Below, piece after piece: positions 56,265 through 64,000 of a stretch of DNA of 64,000 nucleotides. The stretch is taken from positions 144,989,283 to 145,053,282 of the forward strand of contig CM061921.1 in the NCBI GenBank assembly GCA_031002005.1. The letters are read 5' to 3'. Numbering within the stretch: the first letter of the stretch is position 1; each line of letters starts with the position of its first letter. Position numbers and translations under genes: made by a program. The DNA comes from Vandiemenella viatica. Its lineage: Eukaryota; Arthropoda; Insecta; Orthoptera; Morabidae. A model generated the notes under the pieces. That model saw only the letters and a program-made list of their open reading frames with translations. It was not told where the DNA came from and did not search any database.

Positions 56265-56285
56265 GTGTTCCCTCTCATCGCATCC

Positions 56286-56626
56286 GTCCACTTTGGTATG
56301 TGGTGGGTTAATTTCCCTTTCTTTTCTTATTAAACCACATGACACTAACAATTACAGCTGACATCACTGATACCAATCTGCCTATTTATTGCTTTTTGAC
56401 GCAATATGTATGCTTGCATCCTTCTATCACCTGACTTTTGACATGTCATTGTATTTTTCTAGAAGAAACTTTAAGTTATTTGAAGCTCTATCTAATACAT
56501 AAATGATGATTGCATTTTCGTTATTGTTTGGTTATAAAATTAAGTTGTATAATGATTGCTTCTTGATAGCTTGATCCTTTGGTCATTGGAACATATTTGG
56601 AGATACTTTCTATATGATGGCTAATG
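56286..56626. other. Intron sequence, nothing recognised
   Basis: AT-rich, no motif. Confidence 0.4.
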
Positions 56627-57514
56627 CCGTGGCCACACTAATGTAACATCTATTTATCAAAATAATTAGCATGCCAAAGTATCAAATTGAAATACGAGTT
56701 AAAAATGGTAGCTATGCTTAACAATTAATGTTTAATGTTGTAATCCACACAATAAATAACGCATTATTTAAAGATGGAGGTTAAGCTGCTTTGGTGTATT
56801 ATATGAGTGTCAATAATTATTTTATGAATTTATCAAATTACACGAAAAATCAAAGCACAAGGCTCAAAAGAAGATGGTGGATGATGAATGTTGTATTCAT
56901 ATCTTAATATCACTAAATGACATTAAGATTTGAATATATATATAAGTTCCAGACTCTACATTAAATGTGATGTCGCCTGCATACTTAAATTGGAGGAAAC
57001 TATGCATAATGTCATTTGCAAACCACAGATTTTACAGATTTCTTATATTTGTTTTAAATGTATTCTGTACTAACCCATAACAGTCTCATTTTCTTTATCA
57101 AATCTTTAGTAATTATTGAAAATTACAGTGCTTGCATTATCCAGCACCAAATATCGGCCTGAGAACCACTATTTTTGTGTTTTCTGTCGAAGATTAAAAA
57201 CAGAAGGTCCTGTTTGAAGCACTTCTAAAAACTCATTTTTTTTCATTATAAGACTCCATTCTGTATTTTTAATCATCATTGTATTCAAAACTAGAACTTG
57301 CTGCATTAACAATGTGAAATGTTTGTGTAAATACAACACCGCCATGAGCAACATACTAAATCCCTTTGATGTGACAACCAAGACCATCACCCAAACTATT
57401 GCCTAATGCCTACTGTCATTACTAACAGCATTAATGGATTAATGCACTACATCCTGGCTACACCTGTCCAATAACATGATAATTATTGGACATTAGACGT
57501 TAGTGTGGCCCCAG
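56627..57514. mobile_element. Non-autonomous DNA transposon with GGCCACACTAA ends, ~890 bp
   Basis: Left end GCCGTGGCCACACTAATGT; complement of the right end GCTGGGGCCACACTAACGT. Both continue into AT-rich ATAATTA strings. The target duplication is unclear, so the superfamily is open (PIF/Harbinger and hAT both possible). Confidence 0.6.
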
Positions 57515-57699
57515 CATAACTATATTGAGCACAATATAGCCACATTGCCTAACTAACAAAAATGATCCGTATATTGAGGAGTTCAAAGTAAACAATTTAG
57601 TTACTGCTGTGCTGTGATTCTAGGTTGAATTTTGAAAATTATAATTCACAAACAAAATAATATAGCATTCAAAATTCTCGTACATTCATATATGGACAA
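57515..57699. other. Intron sequence, nothing recognised
   Basis: Short AT-rich spacer between elements. Confidence 0.4.
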
Positions 57700-58095
57700 T
57701 TGCTGTCCAGATTGAGATCTGTATCACAAGGTATTGATTGACAGTGTAGAGAGTGAGAGCAGCTCAATTTGTGACTGGTTACCACAAAATTTACAAAAGC
57801 ATCACAGAATTGCTACAAAGATAGGCTGGGATTGTCTAGCTGGCAGATGACATAGGTTTTTACTTATTAGTAAACATGTGAATTCCCACATTCACTTACG
57901 AGTACAATTAAATACTTCATCCACCATCTTACTTGGTTTGCAATGGCAGCAGAGATTAGAGAAATAAGTTGTTATATGAATTCTTTTTTCCGTCATGTCA
58001 TTCAGGATTGGAATGGCAGAGCAGATAATAGTTTTGGTGTAAAGCACCCTCTATCACATTCTGTTTTGTTATTACAGAGTATAAATGTAGATTCA
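57700..58095 (+). mobile_element. LINE 3' end (same family as 13971-15441)
   Basis: Collinear with 15025-15435: TTGATTGACA, TGGGATTGTCTAGCTGGCAG against TGGGATTGTTTGGCGGACAG, TCAGGATTGGAATGGCAGAG, CACCCTCTATCACA and the tail CAGAGTATAAATGTAGATTC. Strongly 5'-truncated, no coding function left. Confidence 0.85.
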
Positions 58096-59115
58096 TATTA
58101 GAAGATAGTAACAACTTTTCTAGAATGATACGGAGAATAATTGTTTTCTGGCTCTTTTTTTTCATAATTTCTGTACACTTCAAAATTTTTGTCTCTATTT
58201 GGGAAATTGAAGAATTTTTACCCAGTTTCACTTTTTGTTCAGTAATTCTCCATACACCTTCTTTGCCTGACGCCAAGAAAGATGAAACAATGATTCCTGA
58301 TTCCTTATTCTATTTATTTTAAATTTTTAGTTTCAATATGGATGATCATTGGTAATGGGATGTACTGTGTTTCTTAATGGACAGTTCCATATACTGAATG
58401 AGTCCTCAAGTGACTGTGCAATGCATGTTGTATTTCTTCCTTTCTTATGCCCCTAAATTCTTGTCCACACCAGTAGTCAAAATTGCATAGCTTGTGTCTG
58501 TGATAAAAATTCTGCAGTTTTCAGTATACGGGCATGAACAATTTGTGTGTTCTGCAACTCACCACGGCCAAAAATGACATGTCTATAGGTCTTCATATCA
58601 AGCAGAAGTCTTGTAACTTATACAACATTTCATAGTTTGGATGTGTTGTTAGGACAGAAACATCAGTCTCATCTTGCCGCAAAGTGTAGTCTTTATCCTG
58701 GGTGCTCCTTCTTCCTGTTGTTTTCAGTAAAAACTATTAATTTTTTTAAACGTGGTCATTGAAAAACTTTAAATTTTATTAAATCTTTCATAGTGTCATG
58801 TCTGTGGGATGTGACTTTGATGGAATATAAAAGCAGAGATAAAAAAAAGAAGTTGCATTGAACATCGCCAAAAACTTGAATAACTAGTCACAGACATTGA
58901 AAAAAAAAATAACTATTTAAAAACTTTGTGTTTTATTTGGATTTGTTTTTTTGCTGTCATTAGTCTTTTGACTATAGTCTATAGAAAATTTAAGCAAGAG
59001 AAGAAAAGTGCTTCCCCTTCAATTAAATTTGGTTAGTTTGCTGTCAAGCATGTATTGTTTGTTCTTCAAGGAATATAGTCAAGGGGCAGCAGCAACATTG
59101 ACTGCAGGGAAATTA
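58096..59115. other. Intron sequence, nothing recognised
   Basis: AT-rich; no gene or element end found in about 1 kb. Confidence 0.4.
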
Positions 59116-59400
59116 ATAATAATGAGCAGCCTGGTGACACAGTGAGTTATGGAGTCTGACTGGAGATCAAAAGGTCCCTGGTTCGAATCCCTGTCTTGGA
59201 GGAGTTTTCATAAGCCCTAAACCCAACCTTCACCTCTGGCACAGCTTGCTGTGTAATGTGAAGTACACCAGAACACTTCCATGGTTCGGAATACATGTTA
59301 AACTGTAGGTACTATCTAGGGCTAACAACCCTAGTCGAAACACAGATGTGTACACATCCAAAGCAAATTCAAATCAAATTGAAGGCTTATCGTGGTGCCA
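59116..59400 (+). repeat. tRNA-derived SINE of a second family
   Basis: The head has an A-box-like GTGACACAGTGAG (59136) and a perfect B box GGTTCGAATCC (59180), spaced as in a tRNA gene. The body (CCCAACCTTCACCTCTGGCA onward) lacks the core of the other seven SINEs. It ends near AAATCAAATTGAAGG just before a TA microsatellite. Confidence 0.82.
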
Positions 59401-59412
59401 GTGGATCCAAAG

Positions 59413-59414
<2 letters not shown>

Positions 59415-59454
<40 letters not shown>
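59415..59454. repeat. TA dinucleotide microsatellite, ~19 units
   Basis: Uninterrupted alternating A and T following the SINE. Confidence 0.97.
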
Positions 59455-59457
<3 letters not shown>

Positions 59458-60444
59458 ATTGAAATAAGTACACTGTAAATGGTTTTATTTTCATACTTTC
59501 CACAATAATTTCTTTAACACATTTATATGTATCAATTTTGACATGAATTGTTTGCTCTGTTTTAATTTTTATTATTTTATCAGACATCATCATGCCATAG
59601 CACTGCTCCAGGGTGGCCACAAACCAGGAATATCAGGAATTATCAGGGAATTTAATTGCAACTACCCAAAATTATCTTTTAAAAAAAAAGAATACCTTCA
59701 GTTTATTTTAATCCTGAAATTCCTTACTAAATATTTCAACTTGTATATTTTTAACATATAATAGCCAACAATAGAACATAAACCGTTTATTTTACTCTAG
59801 ATTTTGTTTCTCACATCTATAATTACTATTATACTGTATTATGCTGCATTTACACTCTCGACTAGAATCTCACCTTGTCAAGACATTTGACAAGATGTTC
59901 ACGCACGATCGCTGACATGAACTGCTGTTTACATTCTTGTTAAGAATACAGTCAGTGTTCAAACATGGATGACATTTTAAATCATTGGAGTATTGGCATT
60001 GTTTTTGCCAAATCTGCAAGCATGTGACTATTTTATAAAGAAAAGTTGGTGTATTAATCAAGCGCAAGTCAGATGGGACTCTGTTGCACAGTGTGTACAG
60101 AAAACCTATGCATACATACCTGTATTTAGGAGCTGCCAGCTTTAACCACCCAGCCCAGTGAAAAACAGTATTGACTACCTTGGTCCATAGGGCTTGAGCC
60201 ATCTTGTATAGTGATGGTTTGCAGATGAGCGGAGGCAGAACACTCGCGAAGAATTTTTATCAACTGTACACCGGGAAAGACTCAATTTTCGCAATATTCA
60301 ATGAGTTTTTGGTTTCCCTTAATGTAGTGATTATTTTTTCTAGGTCATTTAGCGATATTGATCAAGCCTACACTTTTTTATCAACCATTTTCTGATGACT
60401 AGTGATTGTTAATGGAATTCATTTTTAATCCGTTTATGTTTCAG
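59455..60444. other. Intron sequence, nothing certain
   Basis: Around 59608 the string CAGGGTGGCCACAAACC with GGAATATCAGGAAT resembles one end of a hAT-like MITE, but no matching second end was found. Confidence 0.35.
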
Positions 60445-60564
60445 AGGTGTGCGAAAAGGGTTTGTGCAGCCAAAAGTGTTGGCTCAGAATGATGTTGTTC
60501 TGACTACATATGAAACATTGAGAAGAGAAATTGTATATGTGGACATGACTAATGACCCTTCAAG
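60445..60564 (+). CDS. SHPRH: SHPRH exon: helicase segment after motif Ia (last visible)
   Basis: A 120-base exon, acceptor TTATGTTTCAG, donor GTTTGT at 60565. With the two bases carried from 54496 it encodes R, then GVRKGFVQPKVLAQNDVVLT and TYETLRREIVYVDMTNDPS plus the first two bases of an R/S codon. NDVVLTTYETLRREI is the SNF2 motif Ib region of SHPRH. The next element of the enzyme, the DEAQ box (motif II), should be in the following exon, beyond 64000. Donor GTTTGT is weaker than the others. Confidence 0.94.
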
Positions 60565-60732
60565 GTTTGTTTTTCAGCTTTAGTTTACAAACATATCACT
60601 GACAGTATCACTGAATTTGTATACATCAGCTGTTAAAATGTAACCTACATATTTGATTTCAATTTCCTCTGTCTTTCGTTCATGTGGTGTAAATTGATGT
60701 ATATATTGTAAAAAAATGGTATTCATGGCTTT
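60565..60732. other. Intron start
   Basis: AT-rich spacer before the next element. Confidence 0.4.
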
Positions 60733-61390
60733 AGGTATTAAGTGTCAAAAGTCATTGGATAGGAAGATGCAAATCTCCAGATGGCAGTAACACTGCTGAA
60801 GAAATGTTTAAATGTGCTGTATTGTGTTTGGGCTTTCATTTGTGCTCTCATGAGTTGTGAAAGGTTTTGTGATGTGGTTATGGCTGCACAACATGAGTTA
60901 ACAGACTTTGAATATAGAATGATAGTTGATGCTAGATACATAGGATATTCTATTTTGGAAATTGATCATAGATTCAATATTACTCAATCCACAGTGTCGA
61001 GTTTTACCATCAATGTGTAATTTCCAACATTACCTCCTGTCGTGGGCAACATAATGGCTGATCACATCTACTTAATGACCAAGACTAGTGACATCTGTGT
61101 CCATGTTATCAGTATTGACAGACAGGCAACACTGCATTAAAGAACAGCAACAATCAATGTGTGACATACGACAGACATGTTTGTGAGGATAGAGGAGCAA
61201 ACTTTGGCATTGATGGTATATAGCATAGTTGCCTTTGCTAAACCTGCATGAGCCTGATATGCAAGTGCCAGTTACAGATCTGATGCACCCATGGTACCAG
61301 AGCTGGAAGTTGCTGAACGCCTCCAGTCCCCTAACACTATAAACTCTGTGCATGCATCAGCGACCAGTGTATGGCATGACGGTTAAACAT
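60733..61390 (+). mobile_element. Tc1-like transposon, 5' half
   Basis: Begins near TATTAAGTGTCAAAAGTCAT, an end typical of one insect Tc1 family. The transposase N-terminus follows; the catalytic part is missing or unreadable after about 61390. The same family is present on the minus strand at 30126-30515. Confidence 0.7.
60880..61300 (+). pseudogene. Tc1-like transposase N-terminal fragment
   Basis: Reads MAAQHELTDFEYRMIVDARY, IGYSILEIDHRFNITQSTVS (helix-turn-helix; normally a SxSEVxRxFNIPRSTVS type) then SFTINV and a stop at 61018. Past the stop, frames give SITSCRGQHNG and VTYDRHVCEDRGANFG. DDE residues not seen. Confidence 0.7.
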
Positions 61391-61589
61391 TGTGTGTATT
61401 GGAGAATGGGGATCTTGGCTATGCTGCCTGGATCCCCTCAACTTCAAGGTTTCATATGTGTCAAGGAGTTGTATGGGTGGTGAGGCAATTCACTTTCTAG
61501 TGTGCAATGTTAAGGACACCTGCTGCACCCCTGTTGTATTGGGCATGGTGGCTTGGGAGTTCCACGTCATATGACTGATAGTTCTTCCA
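61391..61589. other. Intron sequence, nothing recognised
   Basis: Junction region between the Tc1 relic and the next LINE; no motif. Confidence 0.35.
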
Positions 61590-61790
61590 GATCTATGGTA
61601 CCAAAATCAGCAGAAAGAATATTTCCACTGCCTGCAGTAATGGAGGGCTGCAGGGCATCCTAAGCATCCCCAAAACAAAAAAGAGGGTCAGTCTTAGTTG
61701 CCCAAACAAAGTAGGCAAAGAAGAAAGTAACAGGAAAGAGTTTGCAAGTATCTGAATAATTTCAAAGGTGAGATCACCTGCCATGATATA

Positions 61791-62057
61791 GTGGACTTTA
61801 GGACTGAAAAGCTATTTAAGATGTTGCTAGGAGAGAATGTAGTCAGCATTCAAAGGATTTCATGGAAGGTAAATGGCAGTATTGAGAAGACTGCCACCTT
61901 GATCGTGACGTTGAACACTGCTGTATTGTGCAAGAGAACCAACGCAGGTTTTATTAGTTTGAACATACACCTGTATGTTCTAGATCTGATGTGCTGTTTT
62001 CAGTGCCAGAGTTTTGGACATATGATGTCCTGGAAGGGCAACCCCACATTTGGCTAA
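61791..62057 (+). pseudogene. LINE ORF1 fragment with a degenerate CCHC zinc knuckle
   Basis: The open frame ends LDLMCCFQCQSFGHMMSWKG NPTFG. In Jockey-type ORF1 this is RCFKCQRFGHxxxxCRG; here the last Cys of the knuckle is Trp-adjacent Ser, so zinc binding is probably lost. The protein normally coats LINE RNA. Confidence 0.65.
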
Positions 62058-62089
62058 TGGGTACATGAAGCAGGTAGCAAGTACGCTCT

Positions 62090-62530
62090 CCTTGACCACT
62101 GATTACCCTAGAGGTCAAGTAATATACAGATTAATAGAGCAATTGGAAGTATGTATACTCAACACCAACCAAAGGATGCATTTTACAACTATTTCCTGTT
62201 CGTCATCTGCCATTGACCTTTCATTGTGCTCTCCTTCTGTCGCAGACTATGTGCAGTGGGAAGTGGATCATGATCTCCACTCAAGCAATCACTTTTCCTC
62301 ATGTGTCCATTTTGAGTTCATGCATGGAGTAGGAAATACCGGGCAAAAATGGAACATCAGTAAAGTTGATTGGCAGCTCTACAACAATTCCCCCTTTCTC
62401 CAGCATTATAGAAACATTGTGGACAAGTTGAATCACCTTAGAAAAGTGATTTACCATGCAGCTGATGTTCCCACTATAAAATGCTCTAGAATGCTGCAAA
62501 GAATGTTCCCAGGTTATAAAACAAATATCG
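62090..62530 (+). pseudogene. LINE endonuclease C-terminal fragment (Jockey-type)
   Basis: Open frame with RLIEQLEVCILNTNQRMHFT, TISCSSSAIDLSLCSPSVAD, YVQWEVDHDLHSSNHFSSCV, HFEFMHGVG and KWNISKVDWQLYNNSPFLQH. SSAIDLSLCSPS and the DLHxSDHFPI-type block (Asp changed to Asn here) belong to the end of the apurinic-type endonuclease. The catalytic SDHxP motif reading SNHFS suggests inactivity. It is open for 182 codons, long for a relic. Confidence 0.82.
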
Positions 62531-62611
62531 TTCTACTATTTAAGGTCGTAAATCTGTGTTGCGTCATTTTATATTGCACCCATCATCTGACAACCTAGCA
62601 GAATTCTGGAC

Positions 62612-62795
62612 TGCAAGAGCTAAGGCAGTTTTGAGTTTTCCATGGTTTCCCCAAATCACTCCAGTTAAATGCTGGGATGCTTCCACCAAAAAGCCTTTCC
62701 ATTCTTTGTCCCCAATCCTTTCCCACCTCCCCACCTCTAATGACCTTGATGTTGATGAGGGGTAAATCCATAAATAAAAAAAGAAGCTAAGGTGT
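62612..62795 (+). repeat. SINE copy inserted in the LINE
   Basis: Core elements: TTTTCCATGGTTTCCCC, AAATCACTCCAGTTAAATGC, GGGATGCTTCC, CATTCTTTGTCCCCAATCC, TCTAATGACCTTGATGTTGA, TGAGGGGTAAATCCATAAAT and an A-rich tail. Seventh copy of the family in this window, all on the + strand. Confidence 0.82.
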
Positions 62796-63049
62796 ATCAT
62801 ATTCTTAAGGAGAGCAAAACAACATGATGACAGAACATTGTGAGAACCATAAAATGTGCCAGACCACTGTGGTACTCTCAATAACTAGTATCTGGATTAC
62901 TGGATCAGGGGTGCATAGTTTGTGATGAATGAAGCATCATGGAGCTGATGACAGAGTCTTTCAGGACAAGCAATGAAGGATTGCTGCTGAAATTCAGGCT
63001 TTGTGCTTCGCTTTGTTTATTTTTCTGGTGTACAATAATAGCCCTTTCA

Positions 63050-63715
63050 CATCATAGGAGCTGGAGTCTGCCTTGAATACTGCTAAAAACATCACCTTAG
63101 GGCTTGACCTGATCCGGTACAAGATGCTAAAGACTACCCCATAGATGTTTCTACCTGAATTTGGACTAAAGGATATTTCTCCAACGTATTGCAAGAAGCA
63201 TTTCTTATCCATTTTTAAAAACTTGCAGACACAAAATATTACTTGGTAGCTATCATAGCACTATGATGTTAAGCTGTGTCATGAAGACCATGTAGCATAT
63301 GGTGAACTGTCACCTATTTGGTGGCTTGAATCTCATAATCAAAATATGTTCAGCTGCTTTCAGTGTGAATTAAGGAAATTCTGCTCCACCTCAGATTATC
63401 TGATCCTGCTGAAAGCAGTGATACATACAGGAAATGTCCATTCACTGTCATCACATGGTGGGTGTGTTTTTTGACATAGATAAATCCTACTATACTAAAG
63501 AAGTTGCATGATAGAGGTTTTAGGGGAAACCTGCACTGTTTTTTTACAATCGTTTTCATTACATCATTACTTCTGGTACCTAGTTGGTTGTGAAGCATCA
63601 GAATTTTTTATCCAAGAATATTGTGTCCCTCAATGGTCCATTTTAAGTGTGACCCTTTTTGCTGTTGCTGTCAACAGCATTTCATCATTAATAAGGAATC
63701 TCATGTGATATTAAT
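63050..63715 (+). pseudogene. LINE reverse transcriptase fragment (Jockey-type), decayed
   Basis: Frames give ELESALNTAKNITLGLDLIR YKMLKT (normally TAPGPDxIxYxML), VCFFDIDKSYYTKEVA (motif A, FFDxEKAYDTTW), RGFRGNLHCFF, and YCVPQWSILSVTLFAVAVNS (motif B, GVPQGSILSVTLF). Motif C is not readable before the element ends near 63760. Confidence 0.75.
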
Positions 63716-63822
63716 ATTTTGTCCATGGTGGACTTGTGGAATCAGCGACTGTGATATCAAATTAGGTTGATAATTGAAAACAGCGACCAGTCACAGTTTA
63801 TGGTGTTGCTTTATTTTATTTT
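63716..63822. other. Intron sequence
   Basis: Leads into the ribozyme-like motif. Confidence 0.35.
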
Positions 63823-63865
63823 ACCATTACCGGTTTCAAGCATACATTGCTCATCATCAGATGGT
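63823..63865 (-). ncRNA. Hammerhead-ribozyme-like motif (minimal type I)
   Basis: Read on the minus strand: ACCAT, CTGATGA, T, GAGCA, loop ATGTA, TGCTT, GAAA, CCGGTA, ATGGT. Stem I pairs ACCAU with AUGGU, stem II pairs GAGCA with UGCUU, and ACCGGU forms a two-pair stem III before the NUH site GUA. The canonical CUGANGA and GAAA boxes are complete. One extra U sits between CUGAUGA and stem II, which the canonical core lacks, so activity is uncertain. Similar motifs are known in Penelope-like elements and retrozymes. Confidence 0.5.
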
Positions 63866-64000
63866 TTTAAAAATACAGATGTGAATTGCAGGCGTGTTTT
63901 TGTGTCCTAGAATAACAAAAATATGATGATTGACGAAAGAATTTAAATCCGAAGTGATGATAGTAAAATTTGGTATATAACTTACATAAGGCATCTGCTT
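63866..64000. other. Intron sequence to the right edge
   Basis: AT-rich; nothing recognised. Confidence 0.4.

Larger units (their letters stand above)
54970..56285 (+). mobile_element. Internally deleted LINE with repeated 5' region
   Basis: From 54970 the 5' untranslated region holds three tandem units of about 110 bp (CCAGCAACCGTC at 54994, 55108 and 55217; TTTAAAGTGTTGT follows each). ORF1 follows at 55613, then a short endonuclease piece, then a foreign-looking tail. Most of the endonuclease and all of the RT are missing. Possibly the same CR1-like family as 13971-15441, which has similar base composition; this link is inference. Confidence 0.75.
61590..63760 (+). mobile_element. Jockey-type LINE with a SINE inserted
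   Basis: ORF1 zinc knuckle, endonuclease and RT pieces occur in the correct order on the + strand. A SINE (62612-62790) interrupts it between endonuclease and RT. The 5' limit is approximate. Confidence 0.82.

Noticed and set aside
59608..59660. End of a hAT MITE (CAGGGTGGCCAC)
   Set aside because: No matching inverted end or 8-bp duplication was found nearby.
1..64000. CRISPR arrays, operons, rRNA genes
   Set aside because: None seen; the window is eukaryotic with spliceosomal introns.

Overview
This is a window of a large, AT-rich, transposon-crowded arthropod genome, most probably an insect and plausibly a polyneopteran (locust, stick insect or cockroach type; that placement is inference from the repeat families). 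It has spliceosomal introns up to 35 kb, four mariner elements, several Tc1, hAT, pogo and PIF/Harbinger elements, at least four LINE families, Penelope-like elements and tRNA-derived SINEs.

The only host gene I can support is an orthologue of SHPRH (SNF2 / PHD / RING E3 ubiquitin ligase, Rad5 family) on the + strand. Five coding exons are visible: 9985-10146, 10253-10447, 45272-46353, 54381-54496 and 60445-60564. Every junction has GT/AG ends and the reading frame runs through all four introns without a stop. They encode the region just before the helicase (LRPYQKEAVNWML), the Walker A loop (DEMGLGKT), a long basic linker, a C4HC3 PHD finger and the next two helicase segments (LIVAPASIISQW, VVLTTYETLRREI). 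The N-terminal start lies upstream and the DEAQ box, RING finger and helicase C lobe lie downstream of the window.

Layout. 1-6640: tandem repeat array carrying a hAT and a mariner insertion, flanked by a Tc1 end, a long-TIR element and a second mariner. 6640-9984: no recognised gene. 9985-10447: first two exons. 10448-45271: a 34.8-kb intron with a mariner split by a LINE, a long inverted-repeat element, a PIF/Harbinger relic, a LINE split by a mariner, two Penelope-like endonuclease copies on + and - strands, a GC-rich hAT MITE, foldback elements, a pogo MITE, a near-perfect 190-bp palindrome and a Tc1 ending 143 bp before the Walker A exon. 46354-54380: SINEs, LINE pieces and a Tc1 broken by a LINE. 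54497-60444: an internally deleted LINE with a repeated 5' region, a TIR element, a LINE 3' end and a SINE. 60565-64000: a Tc1 relic, a Jockey-type LINE carrying a SINE, and a hammerhead-ribozyme-like motif.

Everything outside the five exons looks like intronic mobile DNA, nearly all of it broken by stops, frameshifts or nested insertion. Transposable-element boundaries are exact where terminal repeats and target duplications can be read, and approximate elsewhere. The most unusual items are the hammerhead-like core strings in three different repeats, a mariner/LINE in-frame chimeric ORF, a LINE with an in-frame internal deletion, and a cluster of foldback structures at 32-43 kb.
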